The translations under genes and the position numbers were made by a program. The notes beneath the pieces are model-generated. The model saw only the letters and a program-made list of their open reading frames with translations. It was not told the origin of the DNA and made no database searches. Of a DNA stretch of 64,000 bases, positions 7,261-16,338 are shown piece by piece. The stretch is from contig NZ_FXZD01000006.1 in NCBI RefSeq assembly GCF_900169145.1, positions 124,001 to 188,000 of the forward strand, given 5' to 3'. The DNA is from Brevibacterium antiquum CNRZ 918 (GTDB lineage: Bacteria > Actinomycetota > Actinomycetes > Actinomycetales > Brevibacteriaceae). How positions within the stretch are numbered: the stretch's first letter is position 1; every line of letters starts with the position of its first letter.

Positions 7261-10200
7261 GTGCCAGATTCCGTTGTTGACGATCAGTTCCCAGAACTCG
7301 ACGATGTCTATGCCGAGTGGAAACAGCAGGCCGCCCAGCTGGGCGGTCGCGACACCATGCTCCATTTCCGGGATTCGCGTGATGGCAGCATCGATCTCTC
7401 CGGAGCCCACCCGTCTGGTCTAGCTCAGCTTCTGGCCGGTCGGGCCACCCGACTCTCCAGCCTGGTTCGTGACCACGAGGTCCTCGCTGACGCACGCCGC
7501 CGAGCAAAGTCGATCCGGTCGAAAGCCGAACAGCTCGACAATGAACGCGGAATTCAGACGGCGCACCTGGCGATCGGCTTCGCTTCGTGGACGGAAAAAG
7601 ACTCAAAGTACAAGTTCAACGCCCCTGTTGTGATGCGCCATGTCACGCTCGTTCCCCGCGGCTCCCGCGTCGAGGACTTCGAGATCGTGCTGGGCGACCG
7701 GATCATGATCAACCCCGCACTGGTCCAGCACCTGGCCGAGGTCTACGACCTCGACGTTCCCGTCGACGAATGGGTCGACGCCACGGGAGGCCCACACGGC
7801 TTCGACCCGGGGCCGGCCCTCGACCGCCTCCGCGATCTCGCGCAGCCAGTGCCCGGGCTGCGCATCAACCATCGTTTCGTAGTGTCGACGTTCGCGAACA
7901 TCGCGAACCCGTTCACCACGGACTATCTGCCCACACAGCACCCGATCCTTCGCGCACTCGCCGGCGACGAAGACGTGCGAGGCGCGCTCGGCGGCCCGTC
8001 CTACGTTCCGACTCCGCAGCAGGAAGCGCGTCAGGACATCGCGTCGGATGCCGACAAACAGCACACCCCTGACCCAGGCGCAGCCGCTGGCGACGACGAC
8101 TTCTCTCAACCGACGGTACCGATCACTGACGGCACCCTGCCCGAGGCGGCTAAGGACCTGGCCGAAGGCTCAGCGGAATCCGCTTCAGCCTCCACCGCAT
8201 CGGCCCAGGCCTCCTCGGTCGACTCCACGTCCGCAGAGGCCCCTTCGACCGATGCGGACAAGACATCTGCAGCTGCCGACACCGCAGCTGAGAGCATCGC
8301 AGAGGAGGACTCCGCAGCGGGTGGCACTGGGGGCGATGAGAGCGCACAGTCGGATCGGGACACCGATGAGACTGCCGCAACTGACCCGAAGTCGACTGAC
8401 CCGAAGTCGACGGACCCGAAGTCAACTGAGTCGAAGACATCAGGCTCAGCGACGACGGCCGCTGCTGGCAAAGCAGAAGCGACGACGGGTGCTGCTGCCA
8501 GTGAAGAATCAGACGCCGCAGCGTCAACGACCGAAGCGTCAGAGGCCGCAGCATCAGAGACCGCGTACGGCCAGAACACAGAATCCGGGGCGGGCACGAA
8601 CAGCTCTGCTGGTCCGGACGCTGCCGAATCCGACGATGATGATGTCGTTCCGGCCGCACTCAAGGAACCCGTCACACCTCTCCCTGATCGCAAACCCCAG
8701 GAAGAATTCCTTGTCATCGATGTCGACGGTGACCAGCAGGCCGTCGTCGACGCCGCAGTCTCCGGGCGCTCCGTCGTCGTTGACACCCCACCCGGGACCG
8801 GTGCCACCCAGGTCGCAGTCGCGGTGGCCACAACACTTGCCCACACAGGAAAAAGCGTTCTCTTCCTGGCCCAGACCGCGGACGCGCTCGACGATTTCTC
8901 CTCCCGCCTCGGCGAGGTCGGACTCTCAGAATTTGCGGTGGACACCCGCCAGGGCACCGGCGCGATCCGGGACCAGCTCGTCGGCCTCATCGGATCAGCA
9001 GAGAAGGCCGAACGCCCCGACCTGAGCGGGCTGCTCAACGAACTCAACGAACAGCGCGAGACACTGAACGAACATGTCTCCTCACTGCATCGTCGGCGTG
9101 AGCCCTGGGACGTGTCCGTCTACGAGACGATGCAGCACCTGGCAGAACTGACCTCCGGCGAGAATTCTCCGCAGACTCCTGTCCGATTCGGTGAAGATCT
9201 CCTCGGCGCCAGCGATGACCGTCGCAACGCTCTGCGCGGAAAGCTCAGCGAGCTGGCAACATTGGGTGCCTTCACCCTCGATGTCGAGGACACCGTCTGG
9301 TTCGGCGCGGACCTGAAATCAGTCGAAGAAGCCGAAGCCGCACGAACCGTCGCCGAGCGTCTCGGCCGGACCATCCCTGACCTGGTCAAGGCCGTCGAAC
9401 CAGTTCTGTCCAAAGCCAAACTGAACCCCCGCCGCAACCTCGCTGACTGGTCACGTGCGATCAAGGTGCTGCTGCGGGTGCGCACGACCCTCGACAACTT
9501 CGCCCCCGACATCTACGATCACCGACTCGACGATCTCATCGCCGCGACCGGAACCGCAGAATACCGTTCCGAGGTCGGCGTTGAGATGGGCCTGCTCCAG
9601 CGCAAGCGCCAAAAGAAGTCTGCGAACGAGTTCCTGCGCCCCGGCGCCGATGTCAGCGACCTGCATTCGGCGCTGATCGATGTCCGGTCCCAGCGCATCG
9701 TGCTCCAAGACCTCGCCGGTCATGACGGTCGCCCGCAGATCCCTCGCGGCGTCGTCGAAGCCGATGAGATCCTGCAGGACGTTGAGGCCGACATTGCCAA
9801 GATCGCTCCCATTCTGGAGACCACCCCCGATGGTGGCGACCTGAGTTCAATGCTCATCGAAGAGCTGCAGGCACGAACCGAAGCCATGGGCCGTGACTCG
9901 GAGAACCTCGCCGAACTTCCGGAACGATCCCGAATTCAGCGCGAGCTGACGGACGAGGGCCTGTCCGATCTGCTCACTGACCTGCGCCGTCGCAAAGTCG
10001 ACACCACGCTCGTCGGACAAGAGTTCGATCTGGCCTACTGGGCGTCCGTTCTGCAGAGGATGGCCAGCGAGGATCCGCAGGTGGGCCGTCACGATGGTGC
10101 CGCACTGCACCAGGTGGCTGAAGGCTTCCGCGAGAACGACCGTGCCTTCGTCGCAGCAGGTGCGGGCCGCCTGCGGTACAACCATGCTCAGGCGTGGAAA

Positions 10201-12180
10201 CGGGGAATCGACAACGACCCGATCTCCGCCGGAGTCATCAAACAGGAAATGCTCTCCCCGCACACCTCTGTGCAGACCATGTCGACACGGGCTCCCGAAC
10301 TGCTGACGACTCTCGCACCGGTGTGGATGGCCAGCCCGTACTCAGTTCCCGAGCTCTTCTCCGCACTGCCGCTCTTCGACGCAGTGGTCATCGCCGATGC
10401 CGGCCGCCTTTCGGTCCCCGACGTGGTGCCCGCCATCACCCGGGCCCGGCAGGTCATCTCACTGGGCGATTCCAGACTGCTGGGACCACGTCCCTTCTCG
10501 ATCGCGGTTGAGCGCTGGGGAATGGACGATGGGAATCATCCGAGCTCAGTGCAAGAGCGCCTCGGCGAGTTCCTGCCGCGAATGGAACTGTCGAACTCCT
10601 ACCGTCAGTCGCCGGTGGGGCTCATCGATTTGGCGAACCGACACTTCTACGATTCCACGATCACAACGATGCCGACCGCGCACACCGGTGAGGGCACCGG
10701 CCTCGAGTTCTCCTACGTCGCAGACGGCAGGGGCCCGACGGACATCGGCACCGGTCGTGTCGAGAGCCCTGACGCCGAGGTCAAGCGGGTCGTCGAGCTC
10801 GTGCTCAAACACGCCCGGAACCGTTCGCGTGAGTCATTGGCCGTCGTCGCACTGACCGCGCATCACGCACAGCGCGTTGCCACCGCGATCTCTCGGGCCA
10901 TGAAGGATCTGCCCTATGTTGCGGCATTCTTCAGCGATTCGAGCAAGGAACCCTTCGTGGTCACCGATGCCGAACGAGTCCAGGGAATGTCCCGCGATGC
11001 AGTGATCTTCACCTTCGGCTACGGGCGGACCGTCCACGGTCGCGTCATCCACGACTTCGGCGCGCTGTCCGGTCCCGATGGGGAGCGGATCCTTGCGGCC
11101 ACGATGACCCGGGCGCGCAAACGCCTCACCGTGGTCTCAAGCATCGAATCGGATGACTTCGATAAGAACAGACTCACCGGGGGAGCTGTTCTGCTCCCAC
11201 GACTGCTCGACGAAGTGGCCGCCGGTGGCGTCAGACAGCCCGGGCCGCACGGCGAGATCTACGATCCGCTGTTCAACGACATCGCCGATCGTCTGCTGCA
11301 GCTCGGCGTGGTCGCTCATGAACATTACAACGGGATCGATCTGGCGGTGGCGAATTCGACCGAGGACGAGCACGGAATGATCATCGCCGTCGCCGGAGAC
11401 GGACCGGAATACGCCTCCGTCCGCAGCCTGCGCCAGCGCGACCGCGTCGTGCCCGAACAGTTGGCCCGTCGCGGGTGGAAGTTCATGCGCATGTGGTCCA
11501 CCGATGCCTTCGTCGATCCGCAATCGGAGTCCGAGAAGATCTTCGAGGCGTGGAAGTCCACGGTCGAGAAGATGAGCCCGCAGGCTGTCCTCAACGCGGC
11601 TCGTGCCGCCTCGGTCGTCGTGGGCCGGACCGGCAGCCGGCCCAAACTGGTGCCGGGTCTGCCCATGCACAAGTACTCGGACTCTGGCCTTGACGCAATG
11701 ATCGACTGGGTCCAGTCCGATGCCGTCGTCCGTGGTGACGGTGAGATCAAGGATCTGCTGCGCACGGCTCTGGCTCAGAAAGGCAACTCCGGTCGCGGAG
11801 ACTCCCAGCTGCAGGCGGCCGTGGATCGCTACCGTCAGCGGCATGCACAAGCCAAACGAGTCACCGGCGCCGAGGTGCTGGTTCCCCAATCACATCAGCA
11901 CAGTCCCATGGAGGACGAGGTCGTTCCCACCTTCGACACTGGGAAGATCAGGGCCGACGAGCTGCGTCAGGCGGGTCTGATCGAGACCGCGAGCAATGAG
12001 CAGGTGTCGAGCCCCGACGCGCAGGTTGTACCCGGCAGCACACAGGAGAATCCTCGTGGATTCTCCGAGTCCATCAGTGGTGTGCAGGAGACTGCTGCCA
12101 GTGATGCTGGTGCTGAGGAGGAACGTCCGAGTGCAGCCGATGTCGAGCCGCGCACGGATGGCTTGCAACGAGATGAGTGA
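7261..12180 (+). CDS. Giant DUF4011/SF1-helicase-like protein with depleted ATPase and nuclease motifs
   Basis: The product has 1,639 residues. An N-terminal DUF4011-like region (about 1-240) is followed by an Ala/Ser/Glu/Asp-rich low-complexity linker (about 255-465) with a DPKST repeat. A split SF1 helicase core (about 475-1300) comes next, then a Vsr/DUF559-like restriction-endonuclease fold (about 1340-1430). Position by position, catalytic residues are missing. The P-loop reads PPGTGATQ, with A515 where Lys belongs. Motif II reads IADAGRL (1044-1050) instead of a DEAS-type sequence, and motif III reads GDSRLLGP instead of GDPKQL. In the nuclease fold D1360 is kept, but the expected acidic residue is A1378 (AVAGDG). 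Motif VI-like TRARKRL is kept. GTG start at 7261. Intact frame argues for a retained non-enzymatic role. Confidence 0.85.
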   Translation: MPDSVVDDQFPELDDVYAEWKQQAAQLGGRDTMLHFRDSRDGSIDLSGAHPSGLAQLLAGRATRLSSLVRDHEVLADARRRAKSIRSKAEQLDNERGIQTAHLAIGFASWTEKDSKYKFNAPVVMRHVTLVPRGSRVEDFEIVLGDRIMINPALVQHLAEVYDLDVPVDEWVDATGGPHGFDPGPALDRLRDLAQPVPGLRINHRFVVSTFANIANPFTTDYLPTQHPILRALAGDEDVRGALGGPSYVPTPQQEARQDIASDADKQHTPDPGAAAGDDDFSQPTVPITDGTLPEAAKDLAEGSAESASASTASAQASSVDSTSAEAPSTDADKTSAAADTAAESIAEEDSAAGGTGGDESAQSDRDTDETAATDPKSTDPKSTDPKSTESKTSGSATTAAAGKAEATTGAAASEESDAAASTTEASEAAASETAYGQNTESGAGTNSSAGPDAAESDDDDVVPAALKEPVTPLPDRKPQEEFLVIDVDGDQQAVVDAAVSGRSVVVDTPPGTGATQVAVAVATTLAHTGKSVLFLAQTADALDDFSSRLGEVGLSEFAVDTRQGTGAIRDQLVGLIGSAEKAERPDLSGLLNELNEQRETLNEHVSSLHRRREPWDVSVYETMQHLAELTSGENSPQTPVRFGEDLLGASDDRRNALRGKLSELATLGAFTLDVEDTVWFGADLKSVEEAEAARTVAERLGRTIPDLVKAVEPVLSKAKLNPRRNLADWSRAIKVLLRVRTTLDNFAPDIYDHRLDDLIAATGTAEYRSEVGVEMGLLQRKRQKKSANEFLRPGADVSDLHSALIDVRSQRIVLQDLAGHDGRPQIPRGVVEADEILQDVEADIAKIAPILETTPDGGDLSSMLIEELQARTEAMGRDSENLAELPERSRIQRELTDEGLSDLLTDLRRRKVDTTLVGQEFDLAYWASVLQRMASEDPQVGRHDGAALHQVAEGFRENDRAFVAAGAGRLRYNHAQAWKRGIDNDPISAGVIKQEMLSPHTSVQTMSTRAPELLTTLAPVWMASPYSVPELFSALPLFDAVVIADAGRLSVPDVVPAITRARQVISLGDSRLLGPRPFSIAVERWGMDDGNHPSSVQERLGEFLPRMELSNSYRQSPVGLIDLANRHFYDSTITTMPTAHTGEGTGLEFSYVADGRGPTDIGTGRVESPDAEVKRVVELVLKHARNRSRESLAVVALTAHHAQRVATAISRAMKDLPYVAAFFSDSSKEPFVVTDAERVQGMSRDAVIFTFGYGRTVHGRVIHDFGALSGPDGERILAATMTRARKRLTVVSSIESDDFDKNRLTGGAVLLPRLLDEVAAGGVRQPGPHGEIYDPLFNDIADRLLQLGVVAHEHYNGIDLAVANSTEDEHGMIIAVAGDGPEYASVRSLRQRDRVVPEQLARRGWKFMRMWSTDAFVDPQSESEKIFEAWKSTVEKMSPQAVLNAARAASVVVGRTGSRPKLVPGLPMHKYSDSGLDAMIDWVQSDAVVRGDGEIKDLLRTALAQKGNSGRGDSQLQAAVDRYRQRHAQAKRVTGAEVLVPQSHQHSPMEDEVVPTFDTGKIRADELRQAGLIETASNEQVSSPDAQVVPGSTQENPRGFSESISGVQETAASDAGAEEERPSAADVEPRTDGLQRDE
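8380..8439 (+). repeat. 15-bp tandem repeat inside the helicase linker
   Basis: Four in-frame units of ACTGACCCGAAGTCG type at 8380-8394, 8395-8409, 8410-8424 and 8425-8439 (last one diverged). They encode TDPKS three times then TESKT, within a disordered linker; copy number may vary between strains. Confidence 0.9.
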
Positions 12181-12412
12181 TGAAACCCTCGGGGCACAAT
12201 CGCCTGAGGACGAGCATGCACACGCCGCGGAACCTGCCGATCACTGCACTGAACGTGCACCTGAAGAGGAGCAGGAGACCAGCCAGCAGAAGAAGGCGCG
12301 ACTCGAGGCGGCAGTGCGGAAGTATCGTGCCACGCTGCGCAATGAGGCCGAGACCGGCAACCCGGGCTTCAGCGCCGACTACTACCGGGCACAGAAGCCC
12401 CCGCACTGGTGA
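12173..12412 (+). CDS. Small conserved actinobacterial protein ending in PPHW
   Basis: A 79-residue acidic protein. The first 45 residues are rich in Glu, Asp and Ala and look disordered. A charged helix (KKARLEAAVRKYRATLRNEAE, about 45-65) then leads to the ending SADYYRAQKPPHW. That short C-terminal signature, an aromatic/charged run before PPHW, is familiar from small actinobacterial hypothetical proteins; no function is known to me. Its ATG lies inside the end of the helicase-like gene (overlap of 8 bases, ATGAGTGA), so translation is probably coupled and the two products may act together. A longer in-frame extension upstream lies entirely inside the other gene and is not credible. Confidence 0.7.
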   Translation: MSDETLGAQSPEDEHAHAAEPADHCTERAPEEEQETSQQKKARLEAAVRKYRATLRNEAETGNPGFSADYYRAQKPPHW

Positions 12413-12449
12413 CCTGGCCCGACGTCTTCCCTCTTTGAGGGGTGAGAAG

Positions 12450-12509
12450 CAACTGAGTCTGAACGAGACCAACTGAACCCGAGCACGACCGATTGAGCCT
12501 GACCATGAC
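12450..12509 (+). repeat. Three degenerate 20-bp repeats
   Basis: Units at 12450-12469, 12470-12489 and 12490-12509 share the pattern C-A/G-A-C/T-TGA-x4-GA-x3-GAC. The array runs straight into the mscL-side hairpin. No coding role is evident. Confidence 0.6.
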
Positions 12510-12546
12510 GATGGCCCGTCTCCCCAAGAGGGAAACGAGCCATCGT
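12508..12546 (-). terminator. Hairpin terminator downstream of mscL
   Basis: 17-bp stem, 12508-12524 with 12530-12546. The two imperfect positions are G-U pairs only when read on the minus strand, which suggests it serves mscL. No T-run. Confidence 0.65.
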
Positions 12547-12560
12547 TGCCCTGGCACCAA

Positions 12561-13037
12561 TCAGTGGCGCGGGGGCGTCGTCGGTTCGGTATCGTCAAAC
12601 GGGCCGGCGGTGCTGGCAGGACCTTCGGCAGGACCACCGACGGTGGTGGCCGCCTGGGTGCGAAGGATTTCGCGGATGTCGCCGAGCAGATCCTCGGTGG
12701 TCGGAGGAACTTCTTCCTCCGGAGCTCCGCGCTTGCGCAGCTCGTTGAGCTTGTTCATCGGGACGATGATGATGAAGTAGACGATGGCGGCGACGATCAG
12801 GAAGTTGATCGCAGCAGTGATCACAGCGCCCAGGTCAATGGTCGTCTCTGGGACGTTCTCCTTGATCTGGAAGGACAGCGCAGGCCCGTCCGCGCCACCG
12901 ACGGCAGCGATCAGCGGACTGATGATCTTATCGGAGAAGGCCGTCACGATTCCAGTGAAGGCGCCGCCGATGATCACCGCGGTTGCGAGTTCGACAACAT
13001 TTCCTTGGAGAATGAAGTCTCTGAAGCCTTTAAGCAT
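12561..13037 (-). CDS. mscL: Large-conductance mechanosensitive channel (MscL)
   Basis: Homopentameric membrane channel that opens under hypo-osmotic tension to release solutes. The 158-residue protein has the MscL start MLKGFRDFILQGN. TM1 (about 13-40) contains the AVIIGGAFTGIVTAF pore-lining stretch, and a periplasmic loop follows. TM2 (about 72-96) is followed by a basic LRKRG segment and a cytoplasmic tail with the helix EDLLGDIREIL. The tail is extended with Ala/Pro/Thr. ATG 13037 is chosen over a GTG nine bases upstream because AAAGGG stands eight bases before it and homology starts there. No neighbouring osmotic gene; monocistronic by the downstream hairpin. Confidence 0.95.
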   Translation of the reverse strand: MLKGFRDFILQGNVVELATAVIIGGAFTGIVTAFSDKIISPLIAAVGGADGPALSFQIKENVPETTIDLGAVITAAINFLIVAAIVYFIIIVPMNKLNELRKRGAPEEEVPPTTEDLLGDIREILRTQAATTVGGPAEGPASTAGPFDDTEPTTPPRH

Positions 13038-13242
13038 TAGAGGCACCCTTTCGGCGCATATGTCAACATCAATACGGTGTGAAACACTTCTATTACGACT
13101 ATATGATACACACAGGCAACTCGACTTTGCGTCGAAGACATGCGAGCTATCTGCCGCGAAAAGACTTGGTTAGTCAGGGGCGAAACGGGGCAGTGAGGGC
13201 GGCCGGTGGTCATACGGGTCTCGGCAGCGGTTCAGCGTTGAA

Positions 13243-13872
13243 TCAGCGCGGAAGGATGGCGAAGCTGATTGGCATCCCGGCGAATTCTGCGATCCTTTCG
13301 GCATCATCCGAGGACAATATCACCGAGACAAGCTGCCCTGTTTCAGCGGAAATGCCGTCGCCTTTGTCGACCAGTCGGGCTATTGTCACTTCCTTCACGA
13401 CGACATCCGAGCCCCCATCCGGGAGTGAGCTGAACAGGCGGATTCGCTGTCCTGGCTGCAGGAGTGCTGCCGAAGCATCGTCGGCTAGGCGCACTGGCAT
13501 GAGGAGATCTGTGCTGCCTTCCGGCAGCGCCTGCTGGTCGAGAACCGTCGACTGCGTCAGCGGCGAACCCCGAGACAATCCAGCCGAGGTTCGCTGGTGA
13601 TCGGCGTCTGAGATTGAAGTGAAAGCCTTGTCCGGGACGAGCTGCGTCGGAAATTCGACAACTGTCAGGTCCTGAGATCGAAGTTCAGTTCCTGGCGGCA
13701 GATTCCTGTTGGCCACGACGATGGACGTTCCGCCCTGGTCCGGGGTGAGGATCCAGACCACGAGTGCACATGCACATGCGAAGCAGACAGCCGCGGCGAT
13801 CCGCTGTGGTTTGACCCGTGAGGACTTCGACCAGGTTGACGCTCTGGCTCTGATGCGGCGCATGATTCCCAT
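13243..13872 (-). CDS. SAF-domain (CpaB/FlgA-like) membrane-anchored protein
   Basis: From ATG 13872 the product has 209 residues. It has a basic N terminus, one membrane span (about 23-42) and then a SAF domain (about 47-110) with the typical NRNLPPGTELRSQDLTVVEF start. A second beta-rich part containing LQPGQRIRLF follows. The layout is that of CpaB/RcpC, which stabilises the secretin of Flp/Tad pili, but no other pilus gene is in the window, and lone SAF proteins of this kind are common in actinobacteria with unknown roles. The start is uncertain: TTG 13908 and ATG 13863 are also possible. A hairpin lies across the start region. Confidence 0.75.
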   Translation of the reverse strand: MGIMRRIRARASTWSKSSRVKPQRIAAAVCFACACALVVWILTPDQGGTSIVVANRNLPPGTELRSQDLTVVEFPTQLVPDKAFTSISDADHQRTSAGLSRGSPLTQSTVLDQQALPEGSTDLLMPVRLADDASAALLQPGQRIRLFSSLPDGGSDVVVKEVTIARLVDKGDGISAETGQLVSVILSSDDAERIAEFAGMPISFAILPR

Positions 13873-13907
13873 GCCCCGAGCCTGGTTGTGCGCAGATGCT
13901 CGGGGCA
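13872..13907 (-). promoter_or_regulatory. Hairpin over the start region of the SAF-domain gene
   Basis: 10-bp perfect inverted repeat TGCCCCGAGC (13872-13881) and GCTCGGGGCA (13898-13907). In the mRNA it would bury the CGGGG that could serve as ribosome-binding site and the first base of the start codon, so it might limit translation. Confidence 0.35.
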
Positions 13908-14115
13908 AGTGAGCAGACTATGCCTGTGGACAGTCGTCATGTGTCCACAGGCCAATCGCCCATGAGTGAGCGGTCAATCCACAGCTGCAGTGCGAGTCGA
14001 TAACGAGTCTGGGCACAAGCGATGTCGTGCTGCAGGCACAAGCACTGTCGTGAAGCCGGCGGGCACATACGTTGCATCGAGAGCCGGTCAAGGTGTCGGC
14101 ACGATGCCGACGGAG

Positions 14116-14466
14116 TCAGCTGGCTGGGGTGCTGCTGGCTGCCGGGGTGCTCTTGGCCGGTGAGCTCGATGTCGATGAAGACGAATCCGAAGAGCTCGAC
14201 GATTCCTTTGACGAGCTGGATGAGTTCGACGAACCAGACGAACTCGAGGAGTCGGCGTTTGCGGAAGAGGAGACTGTGCTCGAATTGCTCGCGCGAGAGT
14301 CGGTGGCGTAGAAGCCGGAACCCTTGAAACTGATTCCCACAGTGCCGAAGACCTTTTTCAGGCGTCCCTGGCATTCGGGGCAGACCGTGAGCGAGTCATC
14401 GCTGAAGTCTTGGTGGATATCAAAAGCATGACCACAGCTCTTGCAGGCGTAGGAGTAAACGGGCAT
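14116..14466 (-). CDS. FmdB/CxxC-CxxC zinc-ribbon protein with serine-rich tail
   Basis: A 116-residue protein. The N-terminal 40 residues are the FmdB-type zinc ribbon, MPVYSYACKSCG with C8/C11 and VCPECQG with C29/C32, then VFGTVGISFKGSGFYATD, which is strongly conserved in this family. The last 60 residues are almost all Ser with Ala, Asp, Thr and Pro, and look disordered. These proteins are widespread as putative regulatory proteins; their role is not settled. ATG 14466 is chosen because AAGAAAGG lies six bases upstream and the family starts there. It lies upstream of the SAF-domain gene on the same strand, 243 bases apart. Confidence 0.9.
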   Translation of the reverse strand: MPVYSYACKSCGHAFDIHQDFSDDSLTVCPECQGRLKKVFGTVGISFKGSGFYATDSRASNSSTVSSSANADSSSSSGSSNSSSSSKESSSSSDSSSSTSSSPAKSTPAASSTPAS

Positions 14467-14670
14467 TCGAGACCTTTCTTCGACGAGAAGATTATAGTCC
14501 ACTGCGCTTGGCCGCGAGTAACGCTTGGGGTGAGCGGTTCAAACGGCCGTGTCTTGTCCACAGGGTCTCGCGCGCGAGTGGGTTCCTGCGGCCCACAATC
14601 GAGCATCGGCGACACACAATCATGGGTGGACCCCATCACAGTCGCTGCTGGAGCCGATCAGCCTCTCGGT

Positions 14671-15330
14671 TCAGACGAAGGAGTGAACACCGTCATCGGT
14701 CACGGCCCGGGAGATCTGCAGGTCCCAGGGTTCAACGGTGAGTCCTGAGAGCCCGATCTCGGTCGAGAAGCAGACTCCGTAGATCAGGCCAGTGTGGTCG
14801 TTGCCTGCCAGGGGCACCTCGCCCTGCGGGCCGAACGTGCGGTCGTAGAAACCTCCACCGTTGCCCAAGCGGGCACCCTGGGGCCCGAACCCGAGGGCGG
14901 GGACGAACACAAGGGCAGGGGCCACCTCGGCGGACAGGAGGTCAGGGGCGGTGAGTGTGGGGGAGGGTTCACGAATTCCCCACTTTCCGCGAGGTTCGAT
15001 GGTGGTCATGGATTCGGTGACGGCACCGAACATGAGGGCATGACCGACCTTGGTGACTACGGGAAGGTAGACGGTTCCGCCGTGGGCAAGGAACCGGTCG
15101 ATGAACGAATCCATGTCGGGTTCGCCAGCCAGGGCGGCATAGGCGAGCACCGAACGGTCACTCAGGTCCAGGTCCGGCCACAGGCTTTCGACCACTCGCC
15201 AGGCAGACTCGGCGACCGACGACTTCGTCGCAGCGGTTGACGATTCAGGGTCCGTGGCAGTCCGAGTTGCACGTTCGGAACGTATGCGTGCACGCAATTG
15301 CGCCTTTGAAGTTTCTGCATCCACGCTCAT
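14671..15330 (-). CDS. 5-formyltetrahydrofolate cyclo-ligase
   Basis: ATP-dependent enzyme that returns 5-formyl-THF to the one-carbon pool as 5,10-methenyl-THF. The 219-residue product has the basic N-terminal helix KAQLRARIRSERATR and LAYAALAGEPDM. The substrate/Mg region includes PRGKWGIREP, and the signature VPALGFGPQGARLGNGGGFYDRTF is at about 150-173. It diverges from galU with only about 40 bases between the starts, so the two promoters must overlap or sit back to back. That neighbourhood (cyclo-ligase opposite galU) is common in actinobacteria. Confidence 0.93.
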   Translation of the reverse strand: MSVDAETSKAQLRARIRSERATRTATDPESSTAATKSSVAESAWRVVESLWPDLDLSDRSVLAYAALAGEPDMDSFIDRFLAHGGTVYLPVVTKVGHALMFGAVTESMTTIEPRGKWGIREPSPTLTAPDLLSAEVAPALVFVPALGFGPQGARLGNGGGFYDRTFGPQGEVPLAGNDHTGLIYGVCFSTEIGLSGLTVEPWDLQISRAVTDDGVHSFV

Positions 15331-15371
15331 CAGCCTAATCGGAGACGCCGTGATTGGTTAAGATGAACTGC

Positions 15372-16274
15372 ATGAGTGATGAATCGCAGCGCACAGTGCG
15401 CAAGGCCGTGATCCCCGTGGCCGGTCTGGGTACCCGTTTCCTCCCCGCCACGAAGGCGACGCCCAAGGAGATGCTGCCTGTCGTCGACAAACCGGCCATC
15501 CAATACGTCGTCGAAGAGGCAGCCGATGCCGGACTCCAGGATGTTCTCATGATCACGGGTCGCAACAAGCGACCCCTGGAGGACCACTTCGACCGCGTCG
15601 ACGGTCTCGAGGCCGCACTGGCGAAGAAGGGCGACACAGAGAAACTCGCCGCTGTTCGTCACGCATCCGAACTCGCCGACATCCACTACGTCCGCCAGGG
15701 TGACCCGAAGGGGCTGGGCCACGCCGTGCTCAAGGGCCGCCAGCATGTGGGCCAGGAACCGTTCGCGGTTCTGCTCGGTGACGATCTCATCGACGAACGC
15801 AGCCCGATCCTGCCGAAGATGATCGACGTTGCCGAGAAGACCGGCGGCAGCGTTGTCGCGCTCATGGAGGTCCCGCCCGAAGCGATCCACCTCTACGGGT
15901 GCGCCGCCGTTGAAGCCACCGACGATGACGAGGTCGTCAAGATCACCGGGCTGGTCGAGAAGCCCGAACAGGGCCAGGCCCCGTCGAATCTTGCGATCAT
16001 CGGCCGCTACGTCCTCGCACCGGAGATCTTCGACGTCCTCGAGACCACGAAGCCGGGTCGCGGCAACGAAATCCAGCTCACCGACGCCCTCCAGACACTC
16101 GCCGAACAGGACGGCGGCAACGGCGTCTACGGAGTCATCTTCAAGGGTGCCCGCTATGACACGGGAGACAAACTCGACTACCTCAAGGCTGTCGTGCAGA
16201 TCGCCAGTGCTCGCGAGGACCTGGGCGCTGACCTCAACAGCTGGCTCAAGGAATACGTGGCAACGCTTCCCTGA
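15372..16274 (+). CDS. galU: UTP-glucose-1-phosphate uridylyltransferase (GalU)
   Basis: Makes UDP-glucose from UTP and glucose 1-phosphate for cell-envelope glycans. The 300-residue protein starts SDESQRTVRKAVIPVAG and shows the nucleotide-binding GLGTRFLPATKATPKEMLP with K in KEMLP. Also present are VDKPAIQYVVEEA, LGDDLI (Mg-binding Asp pair) and the late GNEIQLTDAL segment. ATG 15372 is chosen as the nearest Met to the conserved start; two earlier in-frame starts would add six residues. It is followed by the RimJ-type gene and a membrane protein gene on the same strand. The moeA gene found between galU and rimJ in mycobacteria is missing. Confidence 0.95.
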   Translation: MSDESQRTVRKAVIPVAGLGTRFLPATKATPKEMLPVVDKPAIQYVVEEAADAGLQDVLMITGRNKRPLEDHFDRVDGLEAALAKKGDTEKLAAVRHASELADIHYVRQGDPKGLGHAVLKGRQHVGQEPFAVLLGDDLIDERSPILPKMIDVAEKTGGSVVALMEVPPEAIHLYGCAAVEATDDDEVVKITGLVEKPEQGQAPSNLAIIGRYVLAPEIFDVLETTKPGRGNEIQLTDALQTLAEQDGGNGVYGVIFKGARYDTGDKLDYLKAVVQIASAREDLGADLNSWLKEYVATLP

Positions 16275-16338
16275 ACGTCGTTGGATCACCGCACCAGTGG
16301 ACATCATTGGGTGAGCACCCAAGAGCGGAGGCAGCCGT

